Assembly: GCA_028023455.1 (NCBI GenBank)
Contig: JAQFVV010000031.1
Span: forward strand, 7,554,093-7,618,092
Length of the DNA: 64,000 nt
Origin: Epiperipatus broadwayi
Taxonomy: Eukaryota; Onychophora; Udeonychophora; Euonychophora; Peripatidae
Direction: 5' to 3'
In this document: positions 22,908 through 33,646 of the stretch, piece by piece
How positions within the stretch are numbered: the stretch's first letter is position 1
Layout of the letters: every line of letters starts with the position of its first letter
Notes under the pieces: model-generated
Seen by the model: only the letters and a program-made list of their open reading frames with translations
What the model was told of the DNA's origin: nothing
Database searches by the model: none
Position numbers and translations under genes: made by a program

Positions 22908-25344
22908 TGTAAACGTAAATGGTCCTTAGGTAGGCGATGGTCAACATTTTCTTTTTCTTTTTGTATAGAGTTTTTTGTAAAATTATTAACCGAATGTTTG
23001 TAAATTTTGTTAATACCGTAATTACTAACCCTAAGTAAAATATTTTTTTTTTTTTGATCATTTTTTTTTTAAGTAACTTTACTGATATGTAACGAGCACA
23101 GACGTTCGTTACATTGTTTTTTTTTTTTATATATATTATTAAACAAGTTAAAATAAAAAGTTCGCATTTAAAAACTTTCTTTAAAAATTAAAAATTGAAA
23201 TTAAAATATCGTCTTAAACTCTTATATATTAAGTCGCACAGATAATAAAAATTATTAAAATAAAATTTTTATTAAAGAAAAAGGTATTTTTAAAACTAAA
23301 TTTTAAAAAGATTTGGAGATAAAATTATATCTCTAAATCTGTCTTTAAATATATTTTTGATTTGGAAAACAGGGTAATTAATTAGAAATGGAAATGATTG
23401 TTAATTAGTTAAATGTAAACCAGCCTTGAGCATTTAAATGAAATAACTTCAGTCAGATAGAAAGAAAACAATAGAAACGGATTAGCCAATGAAAGAAATC
23501 CATTTGGGAAATCGGACCTCAGCGAAAGGATCATTACATCCATGACGCAATGTTAATTCAATCCTTTGACAAAAATATAAAAAGGACAAGTTTTGGAAAG
23601 CATAGGTTAGTGACTGGAAATTGATTATTACGATGTGACTATATGTAGTAGTACGGAGTTGGAGGAATTGACAGACGCACGGTCAATTCTTTCAGCTGTT
23701 AAAGAAAGGAGAAATGAACTATCGTTTCCTAAACTGAGGACCAACTACACTAAAAAAATCTCCGGATGGATAAATAAATCGGCCAACAGGATACCAATTT
23801 TCGGACGACGTGGGAATTCACGTTCAAACGGCAAGGAATATACGAAGATGAACTATTTCAATAACCGTAAGAACTTTAAAATTTATGAACAGTAAATTAA
23901 AAACTTTCCAGATTTAAATGATTTCAATATTATTCCTATCTGACCAACATTATTTTATTAATTAGTTATATATTTTATTTAATGTATTTAATTTGTAAAA
24001 TCATTTCCATTTATTTATTTATTTATTTAATTTTGTTCTTTAAGTTTTATTATGATTTCTGTTTTCCATTAAATAAATTATAAAAAAAATGTTAAACTTA
24101 AGTTGGGCGTGAATGGCTGTATCGATTTGTAAAGATATATTAAGGGAGGGTAATCTTGGGTTGTTCATTTCGTAGTTGAATTGGTTCAATGGATTGGATA
24201 TATTTATGTAATTAGTAGGTGTAATATGAGATCCGCCACGGGCAGGATTATAGATATACGCCACACACCCTCTGTTTGCCTATGGATGGGTTTGTAAGTC
24301 GGCAGAATACTGCAGCCCATTCCTATGGAGTTTTTAGTTTATTGATCTACTTGCCCACAGATGTCACATCCCTGTGGGTGGAGAGTCAATGTCGTTTCTA
24401 TTTCTACATATTGTTCAGATGTACATTCCTGACAATATTGTTGTGTTGTCGTATCATGCTACATTGAATACATGAATGTATCAGATGGATTGGCACCAGT
24501 TGATTGCGAAATGTGTTGCCTAAGGTTAAGTAGGGATAGAATATTTTATTTTTAAATGCAAATCTATGTAGTCGATTCAGGCTCGATCCTAAATAAAACT
24601 ATTAAATTTAAGTTGTTTATAGACGCTTGCATGGATTGTTTATCGGTTAACTATGTTTTGCGTTTCATATTTGATCAAAATATATAGACATTCGATAAAT
24701 AATGATACCTTACGGTGAGTATCTAAAAATGTATTTATTCGGATGTCTTTTAAGTTATTGGTGACGATGCAAGTATCTTACGATGAATACTAGAGGGTTT
24801 CTTATAATTCCCTATGCAATTGTCAGTAATCAATAATTTTGTATTTTGATCGTTTATGTTTACTTTGAAATGTTTTTGACCATTGAAGTCTATGTAACCG
24901 ATCTATAACAACATATTAAACAGGTTTATAAGCCCATCTGTGCGAACTTGATTAAAAATGTAAATTTATAATATAAAAAATGCAATGTAAATTAAAGTAA
25001 AATCAAAGTAAAAAAAAAAAAATGTTAAATGTTAAATTAAATGTAAATCACTAAAGTAATTTTAAACCTTATATATATGTGCATAAATAAATGTTTGTAT
25101 GTGAATTACTGGCAGTGGCTTACTTTATTCTTTTATATCCTAGTAAATGATATTATTAAATCTCTGCTATTCCACTGAGCTAGTGACATGGGCTAACGAC
25201 CGGAATCAAAATTTAAGAAAAAAAAAATATATTTTTTTTTTGACTTACGTATCTGCCTACTTTATAAATTTTTCTAGGTTCAAATGCCTAGATGGCGCCC
25301 CGTAGTGCAATTTACGTTAAGTCGTTTTTCTCCGGATCGTTACA
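22908..25344 (+). repeat. 3' LTR, about 2.44 kb
   Basis: Taken to begin TGTAAACG after the polypurine tract and to end CGTTACA. A second possible start is TGTAACGAGC at 23088, which is a better mirror of the end but lacks an adjacent purine tract; the gap prevents a choice by comparison with the 5' LTR. AATAAA signals occur in several places, so the R/U5 border cannot be fixed. Confidence 0.7.
23635..23895 (+). CDS. Copy of the small basic ORF in 3' LTR
   Basis: Eighty-six codons, identical to the 5' LTR copy until a one-base insertion near the end (AAGAACTT against AAGACTTT) changes and shortens the C-terminus. Same promoter spacing. No recognised domain. Confidence 0.3.
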   Translation: MTICSSTELEELTDARSILSAVKERRNELSFPKLRTNYTKKISGWINKSANRIPIFGRRGNSRSNGKEYTKMNYFNNRKNFKIYEQ

Positions 25345-26400
25345 ATATATATATATTGCAATGGTTAACTAACATATGATATGTTTAATTTAATTGATTT
25401 GAGTACGAATTGATAATAAACATCAGCAAATTACACAGGCACATACTCTTTATTTATATGTTTTCATAGAATTCAATCATTTTGTTTAATATGTAATGGT
25501 AATGACCACTTCATAACCAGCATTCTCAATAAAATGCTAGATCATGTAGAATATGGACATGAAATAAATATGCAGCATAGACAATATTACACGTAAAGAT
25601 GTTAACACATTATTTAACAATCACAACAATAGTTTATTACAAAGTATCATATTTGTCAGACAAGATATAATCATAAATATCCTTACTCTGCAGACCATAT
25701 AACAAGTATTTATAACAATTGTTTTTTTTTTTAATTTTATTATCTTTTAATGGTAATAAGTGTTTTAATAAGCCATTTTTCGATGGAATGGAAAGCAATA
25801 GTAATTATTTTTAAAGTGTTGAAGATTTATTTTGATTAATTTTAACATTAATTTTTCAATTACATATTATACTACTGACATAGTTACATGATTAAGCACA
25901 TTTGCCATTTGGTAAATTTATGCCATTAATACTTCCTGAGTGTAATACCTCATATTGCTAGCCCTTACAAATACAATACCTTTATTTACATCATTAGATA
26001 TTGGATTATTATAATCAATGTATATTTCTTACAATGAAAATTCTAGAAAGTGATCACATTAGGTTCAAATCCCAATTTAACAAAAACATTTTAATGACAG
26101 ACATAAATCTTTGGAATTTCATCACTCATTTATTAATAGTATTAGTTAATTAACTGAGGTTTCCCTTTTGATTTGAGTCAAAATTTACAAAAAAAAAACA
26201 TGAATAAATCCATCGTATGCATAAATAATGTTTCAACAATTCAACAGTGGTCTAACAATAATGTTTATATTATAAGTTCTACAAACATAAACCTTAATTG
26301 TGATTTCCTGAATGTTTGTGATGATGGTGTTTTAGTTGTTTTTTTTATAGCAGACAATTCCCATAATCTAATATGAGTATTGGAGGATATCTTTAGAAAA
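25345..26400. other. AT-rich non-coding DNA
   Basis: Starts with a short TA run bordering the LTR element. Nothing recognisable follows; the 67-codon frame at 26173 has no known motif. Confidence 0.55.
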
Positions 26401-26402
26401 AT

Positions 26403-26738
26403 TTAACTTTATTTAAATATTCCAAATACATTCAACTGTTAGTAATAGCACATGAAACAGGTTAGTATATGCACAATGTTTTGAGTGGAATTGTTCTCTC
26501 TTCTTCTTCAGGTGTTTTTGTCCCCATCAGTGACAATACTAGCATGGGAATCAAATCTGGACTCTTAGATTCCATATAATTCTAAATTGCCCATTCACTT
26601 TACTGCTGTTACACAATGCCAACAATGCAATAAGAAAGAGTAGTTATTAGACTCTTAAATTCTTGACTATTGAATTTTAAGGTAATTCTCTAACCAACTG
26701 AGCCATCCTTCCAAAAGCAACAGTCAGTAGAAGTGGAG
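26403..26738 (-). mobile_element. tRNA-derived SINE, minus strand, with insertion
   Basis: The minus strand has an A-box (TGGCTCAGTTGGTTAGAG), a B-box-like AGATTTGATTCCC, then CACCTGAAGAAG and a tail matching the plus-strand copy next door. About 90 bp are inserted between the boxes, and the extra segment is bordered by TAAGAGTC on both sides, as a target-site duplication would be. Confidence 0.7.
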
Positions 26739-26782
26739 AAATCTGGAAGGAACCTCATAAATAAGTATATGAAATTTGTACT

Positions 26783-27012
26783 GACTGTTGCCTTTGGCAG
26801 TATGGCTCAATTGATTAGAGTGTTACCATAAAATTCAATACTCAATCATATAATGCCCAAGGTTTGATTTCCGTGCTAATATTGTCACTAGTCAGGCCAG
26901 AAACACCTGAAGAAGATGGGATAATAATACCTCTCAAAGCAATGTGCATCTACAAACTTGTTTGATATGCTTTTACTAAGAGTTGTATGTATCTGGTATG
27001 TTTAAATAAGTT
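26783..27012 (+). mobile_element. tRNA-derived SINE, plus strand
   Basis: A-box TGGCTCAATTG at 26803 and B-box GGTTTGATTTCC at 26861 lie about 48 bp apart, right for a polymerase III promoter. The tRNA-like head is followed by CACCTGAAGAAG and a body ending near GTTTAAATAAG. It is head-to-head with the copy at 26403-26738; the facing ends (CAACAGTCAGTA and TACTGACTGTTG) form a hairpin. Confidence 0.7.
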
Positions 27013-28690
27013 ATTTTTTCTAAAGACATTCAATATTCATGTTTCATGAAAGAAATAGACCGATATAAAAATACAAATAAACTTTTAACTTAATGTAATC
27101 AAAAGGAAAGTTAATTTGCATACAAATGAATTTGGTCAATTTTCAAATAAACCTTTGTTTTAACAGGAGAACACATCACTTTATATATTTTACAAACATA
27201 CACTTTTGTGTATTTAAAATGATCATAACAGGTTTGATTTTATACAATTGTATATATTTGCTGAAAATTTCATATTGAAGAATTTTTAAAAAAAAAAAAA
27301 AAGATAAAATTTTAACAGATCATATCCCATATATATAAATATAAGAAAAAGCAAATTTGTTTCCCAAAAGTTTTAAAATGCAGCTACAGTATTTATAGAT
27401 ACTTAGCCCTAAATGCTATTTTTTTTAACATTCACTTCCTTCTGTATTCAATTAAATATGTTATATAAACTCACTATACATAATAAAATATAGTTTGATA
27501 GAATTAAATATATGACTAAGAAGTCATAAAATGAAACATAAAATGGTTAATACATTAGCATAACGATCTAATCGGTAAACTTTTTTTTAAAAAAAATATG
27601 CAGCAAATGTTTTGAAAGGATACAATTTTGAGAATTTGCTTTTTGTTTTTCAGGCTAACATTTTTTTCATTATAGTATGCATTAATTGATTCTATTTATA
27701 ATCATGTTACTGTCCTTATAAGTTGTTATAATGCACTTTATAAATCTCCTGTCTATAAAATTTGAGGTTTAAATACCCCCCCCCCCCTCCATTTTGAATA
27801 GAGGTTCTTTCTAAATAGCTTGGTCAGACTCATAAGAAGATACATATTAGAATTCAAACGATGGATATTTTCTCCTATTTTCAACTCAGCCATCCTAATA
27901 ATGATTTGATGCAGCTTCAATAAAGTAGGAATCCAGACAGAATAATTTTCAAAAACTATTATTTCTATATGCATTTGACTTCTTGTTATAACACCTTTAA
28001 TAATCTTTTACATTCAATACCTTTATGACCTCATTTTATTTTAATTACACGAATTTTAAAAACGTCATCATTATTTAATGAGCGAAATTTCAGTATACCT
28101 TAGTTATTACAGAGATTGAATTTTTTCTTTGTTTTCAAATAATATATCTTAAAACAGGCTTAATCTATATATTAAATTATATTTAATCTAATTATTTCAA
28201 ACCTAATGCAACGATTTCAATATTTATATAATATATTAGTTTTTTCCAGAAATGTAAACACTTCTAAAAAAACCTATTACATTGCACACTATTATTTTAA
28301 AATATATTTGATAATTTATTCTAAATTTACCTACTATTATTACATTAAATACTATATTTTAACCTATTTATTCTATTTTATACAATTTTCTTTTAAGTTA
28401 TTGCATGATATATTTTTTAATTATCATCACAATAACAGAATACCAGCTTATTGTCATGGGAAAGACCATATGGCTGACAAATAAACTATAAAAATGTCAA
28501 TTTTCTGTCGAGGCAATTTCTACATAAAGAAGTGAAATTATTTACTGCAAGGGTTTCATACAAGATAGACAAAATTTTAAGGAATATACTGGTCTACAAT
28601 ATTAATATATACATTTTTAATTATTTTTCATTACAATGTGTCATATTTTTGCAATGTCCATGTAATAACAACCTTACACTTTATTTCTAA
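27013..28690. other. AT-rich non-coding DNA
   Basis: A C-run of 12 at 27777-27788 is the only simple feature. Frames at 27753 and 28206 are AT-driven with no known motif. Confidence 0.55.
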
Positions 28691-28699
28691 AATTACTAA

Positions 28700-28904
28700 G
28701 AAATATATATATATATGTGTGTGTGGGTGTGTGTGTGTGTGTGATCAAGTTGAACTGTCTATATAAACATATTGGCTTAAAAATAAAGGAGGGAATCCAC
28801 CTTTATTATTAAAAGGAAGTTGCCTTGACAACAGATTGAGATTGTTGATTGTTATTAATATTGGGATTGTCTAAGTGTTAACTAATTTTAATAATTATAT
28901 ATAT
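28700..28904. repeat. (TA)n(TG)n and a dispersed motif
   Basis: TA/TG dinucleotides at about 28703-28742 precede unique sequence. TTGCCTTGACAACAGATT then TTGATTGTTATT near 28832 recurs at about 30463-30503, so this is part of a dispersed repeat of unknown type. Confidence 0.55.
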
Positions 28905-29472
28905 ATAACAAAAACAAGTTATAATCATGTAACCTGCTATCACTTGTATTTATGATCAATAGATGGTGTTTTATCAAAACCACCAAACAAGTGTGTATTT
29001 CTTTACATAAATGACAAAAGAGTCAGAATTCACTATCTCTTTCATTTCTTACTCTCAGATCAGCTGATTTCAAGCTAATTTGCTATCATCAGTGAAGGAT
29101 AGAGCTAGAAACTAGATCTAAACACTGACTCCAAGCGTTTATGCAAAAAGTTTCTATCAGTTTGCAAGCATGAATTTTTCAGACCGGTAAAGTCTTCAAA
29201 CTCAGCTTAACAAGCCAGATAGCTACATGGGTCTGATCTCAGTTCAGTTTCACCACACAGTCAAAGCCTCTGAAATATATATCATTGCAAAAACCTTTAA
29301 AGGTACATTTATGAAAAACAAAAACAAGTTATAATCACGTAACCTGCTATCACTTGTATTTATGATCAATAGATGGTGTTTTACCAAAACCACCGAACAA
29401 GTGTAAATTTGTTTACATAAACAGCAAAAGAGTCAGAATTCACTATCTCTTTTGTTTGCCCACCCTCAGGTT

Positions 29473-29475
<3 letters not shown>
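28905..29475 (-). mobile_element. Hammerhead-bearing tandem repeat, 1.4 units
   Basis: One full unit (28905-29308, period about 405) and one partial (29309-29475) of the family described at 7778 and 47193. Left edge: (TA)n then ACAAAAACAAG. Right edge: the unit stops at CCCTCAG, one base past the predicted hammerhead cleavage position (CTCTCA/GATC in the full unit), then TTTGA and (TA)n. On the minus strand the element therefore starts with the 5' end a cleaved RNA would have and ends with the family's common 3' end plus (AT)n. Confidence 0.75.
29052..29098 (-). ncRNA. Hammerhead ribozyme-like motif, canonical core
   Basis: Minus strand: CCUUCA, CUGAUGA, UAGCAAAUUAGCUU, GAAA, UCAGCUGAUC, UGAGAG. 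Stem I has five pairs including one G-U, with a C-A mismatch at position five. Stem II is AGC/GCU with a basal U-U. Stem III is the palindrome AUCAGCUGAU. Confidence 0.55.

Positions 29476-29534
<59 letters not shown>
29476..29534. repeat. (TA)n microsatellite
   Basis: A TA run of about 55 bp bordering the hammerhead repeat. Confidence 0.95.
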
Positions 29535-29536
<2 letters not shown>

Positions 29537-29544
29537 CGATCTAT

Positions 29545-30170
29545 ATGACTTCTTCAATAATTAATATTAAGTACTACATCAAGATTATTACTCAAACTAC
29601 TGGTATATTAAATAAATAAAATACTCTCAATCCAAAATATAAGACAGTACTTTTTTAAGAAAAAAATAGACTGTCTTCTCTTTTTACTCATTTTCTTTTA
29701 AAGAGATTAAAAAAAAAAGATGATCATTTTTTAAATCAATACAGTTATTTATAAAGCTATATTTTAAATTGATTCATATTATTTTATTTGACATTTGTGA
29801 AAATTTTTAGTCTAATGTTCTCAATACTAATCAAAGAGTGAAATATATAAATATAAGACATTTCCAATGATTAATATTATATAATGCATCAAGATTAATA
29901 CTCAAACTACTAGTTTATTAAATAAATGGAACACTCTCAATTCAAAACACAAGACAAAACTTTTTAGAAAAAAGAATAGACTGTCTTTTCTCTTTTTTCA
30001 TTTTCTTTTAAAGAAACTTATTGGAAACACTTTGGGAACAAAGAAGAATATTTTAAATCAATTAAATTACTTACAAAGCTTACTTTAAATTGATTTATAC
30101 TATTTTAATTGACATTTGTGAAATTATTCAATTAATACATTGTCAATACCTACTCAAAGAGTGAAAATGT
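29545..30170. repeat. Tandem duplication, unit about 310 bp
   Basis: About 29545-29855 and 29856-30170 are direct, diverged copies. Shared strings in order are CTTC-AATAATTAATATTA, CTCAAACTACT, AGACTGTCTT, CATTTTCTTTTAAAGA, TTGACATTTGTGAAA and TCAAAGAGTGAAA. Confidence 0.75.
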
Positions 30171-31049
30171 GTGTGAAAAAGCAAATTGATACATTCTTTG
30201 AGCTTTTTTTTTAATTTGATTAATATTTCCAAGTATTATATTTTTGTGAATATTGTATGATTATATTGGTTATTTACTTTTATTTGCAATATGCATTAGA
30301 ATGAGTAGAAATTAAATTTATTATGCAAATTTAAATATAAGATGAATCACATTTATCTAAAGAAACATGTTAGTTGATTAACATTTTCTCTTATTTAATC
30401 TAGATATTTAGACTAAGATCTTAGCAAAATCAAAACAGATTTGTTTTTTTATCTGAGAGTTTGCCTTGACAACAGATTAAAAGTGTTGATTGTTATTGAT
30501 ACTGCTAAAAAGCTTATATGTATGTGTGTGTATGTGTTAAAGCAAAGATTTTTCACAGAGAAATATATAATTGCATCATTTGTCAATATTCATCAAAGCA
30601 ATTGTGCTAATGTTTGGTAAAATCACATATGTCAGCATCTTGTATCAAAGGGCAATCTTGCCAATGATATAAAGATTCCTACAAAGATTCCAATCTTTGC
30701 AACAATGTATTTGAATGATCTCTGCTATCTGCATAGTGGCGCCAGTTATTTTACTAAATGCTGAAAGGTGATAACAATAGCCAGCACTTTTCTATATAAA
30801 TGGATGAATCCAAAAATAATGTTATGCTCTCATTTTCCTTATATAAATCATTGAAATTGTAAATATTCGACATATACATACTTATTCACCGAAGATTACA
30901 ATTATAATTTCTCAAGTTTTACCACAATTGCAGAATAAATATTACCCAATGTATCAGATTAAATTGAGAATTATTAATAAAAATTTTTCATTCAATGACA
31001 TTTCATTTTTTGTATACGATCATAATGTATTTTTCTACACATACGATTT
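30171..31049. other. AT-rich DNA upstream of PLE
   Basis: It contains the second copy of the TTGCCTTGACAACAGATT motif near 30463 and a short (TG)n near 30520. Part may be the PLE 5' UTR, but its start cannot be placed. Confidence 0.5.
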
Positions 31050-31096
31050 TATAAAAAGAGAGAATCTTTAGATTTTTAACCCGTGATGGCCGTCAT

Positions 31097-32464
31097 TTGA
31101 ACATGTATGGAGCTAGATGTTTAGCGGACAGTTTTAAATATATAATGTCATTGATGGGATGTAACAGAGTTTATAATGTAAATTCAATGTTGAGTGTGAG
31201 GGAATATAGTTTTGCTAATGTTGGAACTCAAATGGAAGCTGTGTTGACATGTGAAAAGGGGATGCAGTCTGAGATATGTAATTGTCAGGAATTGCAAATT
31301 ATTATACCGCATGATACTAACGGGATCCTAGTAGAGGTTGAACAATCTTGCTTGCCAGGGAATGTTTTGGAGGAAACATTACGGGATAGATCTCCAAAAG
31401 TTTTTAAAGAAGATCATACTCAACGTAAAGTTGATTCTTTAGACCTTTCATTGGATGATATAATTTGTAACATTTCCAAACAGGAGGACTTTTTAAGAAT
31501 GACTATTTCTGATGTTCAACAAATTGATGGTTTTCCTGCTTCAGATCAACATATAGATAGTGGTAAAGAAGATCTGGGTAATTTAGAGGTAGGTGTAGTT
31601 AACCAAATAGATAATGGATTGATAATTGGCACTGATTTTAATACAATATCTAGCATAGATACAGAGTTTGATATTAATAGGGATTATTCTAGTAAACAAC
31701 ATTTACAGGGTCTAACATTAATTAATACAGGGGCAATCTCTAAACGTTTTTCTAGACGTCTAAATAATAAGCAGGTTATAAGTAATTGACAAACATTACA
31801 TAGTACATCGTTTCTTAAACTTAGGAAATTATATGATAAATTAGTTAGACAACATATTAGTAATTTTGCATATTTTATTAACAATAACATAATTCCTAAA
31901 GGCCTCAGAATAAAAATTATTGCTAACATAGACCAATTTCCTAGGGAACATGCAATTAAATGGGATAATACAATAAGAGAAGCATCTGTTGCATTAATAC
32001 ATATTTTGAAAGATGCATTTTTGGTAAGACTTAAATTAATTGAAAAAGAAATTATACATTTTGGTAGTTGTAATTTAATGAATATAGATGAACAGAAGGA
32101 ATTACAGGAATGGGTTTTTTTGAGAGAGAAGTTATTGGTGAAGAAATTTCATAATAAAATGTATCATTGGTTCACAGTTATGGGTAATGAGCCAAGATTT
32201 GAATTAGTTACTAATCAGTCACAAACACTAATTAATTGTATGACTTCTGATAATCATACTGTGTCAGATATTTCTACATCAGATATGATTCCAATTGATA
32301 CTTATAAATTATTTATATCATCTTCACATTCATTAGATTGTGCTGAAATGTTACCATCTGTTCTTAATAGTGATGCTGGTTTACCATTGGTTCATAGAGT
32401 TACAGATTCTTCTGAATGCACTAACATTATTTTAGTTTCTGGAAATACAAATACTAATATCTAA
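31097..32464 (+). pseudogene. PLE N-terminal region, one nonsense codon
   Basis: One frame runs from the ATG at 31097 to the stop at 32462-32464 except for a TGA at 31787-31789. The first 230 codons are acidic and without known motifs. After the TGA comes the conserved PLE N-terminal segment, readable as FAYFINNNIIPKGLRIKI and later KWDNTIREASVALIHIL: the IPKGLRIK and W...L..AS..L pattern precedes the RT in many PLEs. The TGA could be a CGA codon changed by CpG deamination. The frame is lost before the RT starts, near 32.46 kb. Confidence 0.75.
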
Positions 32465-32479
32465 CTCAAATATTTATAG

Positions 32480-33640
32480 CAATGACTTTTTATGTTTAGC
32501 TAATAAGGGATACAATGTGATTAATATAACTAACATTAATCTTAGTGAGGTAGAATGTTCACTGTTAAATAAAGGTTTATCTTTTTGCCCTACCGTTCAG
32601 TCATTTTATCAAAAAAATGAATTTAAAATTCATCAAGATTTAGATAATTTTTCAAGAAGACTTAGATTAAGAGAATTTTTTGGAAACCAAGAATGTGATA
32701 CTATTGGTAAATGACGATCTGATTGGACACCACCACATCAAAGGAATGTGTTATTAGATACGTACATTGATAATGTATATCAGTATATTATTAATGAAAT
32801 TAGACTTAAACAACATAGTAAGTATAAGAGTAATTTAACATTGAGAGAGATGAATGCATTACGCAGTTTAGTGAAGACAGGATATTATTATAAAACCAGC
32901 TGACAAAGGTGGATCAGTAGTAATTATGAGTAAAGATGATTATGTTAAAAACGCTCTGGAGCTTTTAGATGATAAAATTTTTTATGAGCCTATTTCACTA
33001 ACCACTATTAATTCATTATTCAAGGGTATACTTTTTAGTTTAAAAGATATGAGAGCTAGGGGTCTTATAAATAATAATGTATATAACTTTTAGTACCAAC
33101 CAAAATTCATCCTAGTAGTTTTTATATTTTGCCAAAGATTCATAAACCTGGTTATCCAGGCAGACCTATTGTAGCTAGTATTGGTAGTCCTACAGAAAAT
33201 ATTTCAGCATATGTTGATAATATTATTAAATTTATTCCACCACTATTTAATTCTTATGTTAAAGATACTACTCATTTTCTTTGCATGTTAGAAAATATTA
33301 AATCTGAATTACCAGTTGATTGTTTTTTGGTTACTTTGGATATTGTATCATTATACACAAATATACCTCATGATGATGGAGTTGAGGCTATTAAATGTGC
33401 TTTACAAGATAGAGAGTATGATCTGGTCTTATTACTACTATGGTTGAATTAATATATTTGGTTTTAAGAAATATTTTTTTATTTTTGATTCTAGATACTA
33501 TTTACAGAAACAAGGTACTGCTATGGGTACAAAGATGGCACCAAGTTATGCGAATATTTTTATGTCAAAACTAGAATCTTCTATACTTGATAATGCTAAG
33601 CTGAAACCTCACACTTGGCTTAGATATATAACGACATTTT
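32480..33640 (+). pseudogene. PLE reverse transcriptase, fingers-palm, frameshifted
   Basis: The pieces lie in changing frames. NLSEVECSLLNKGLSFCPT (32528-32584) is the pre-RT motif. A TGA follows at 32712-32714. KPADKGGSVVIMSKDDY (about 32893-32943) carries the DKG box typical of PLEs. FYILPKIHKPGYPGRPIVAS (from 33120) and VTLDIVSLYTNIPH (about 33328-33369) follow, the latter with the first catalytic Asp. [15 protein letters not shown] lies at about 33511-33555. The YxDD box near 33.62-33.64 kb is destroyed: LRYI is followed by a small deletion and frameshift instead of two Asp codons. No active RT can be made from this copy. Confidence 0.85.
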
Positions 33641-33646
33641 CATGAT

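Larger units (their letters stand above)
20136..25344 (+). mobile_element. LTR element without gag-pol (LARD/TRIM-like)
   Basis: Two direct copies, about 2.98 kb apart and about 99.5% identical, flank a short interior. The first copy ends ATCGTTACA and is followed at once by ATGGCGCAACCAACTGGG, which looks like a primer-binding site because it starts with TGG complementary to a tRNA CCA end. The second copy is preceded by a polypurine tract and ends at the same CGTTACA before unrelated TA sequence. The interior (22363-22907, about 545 bp) has no gag, protease, RT or integrase, so the element would depend on another for mobility. Its left end lies in the assembly gap, so a target-site duplication cannot be tested. 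A plain tandem duplication is less likely given the primer site and TG...CA ends. Confidence 0.8.

Noticed and set aside
20136-25344. Simple tandem duplication instead of an LTR element
   Set aside because: The first copy ends exactly at CGTTACA before a primer-site-like sequence, and a polypurine tract precedes the second copy; both are expected of LTRs.
31684-31929. 81-codon minus-strand frame
   Set aside because: A shadow of the PLE frame on the plus strand.
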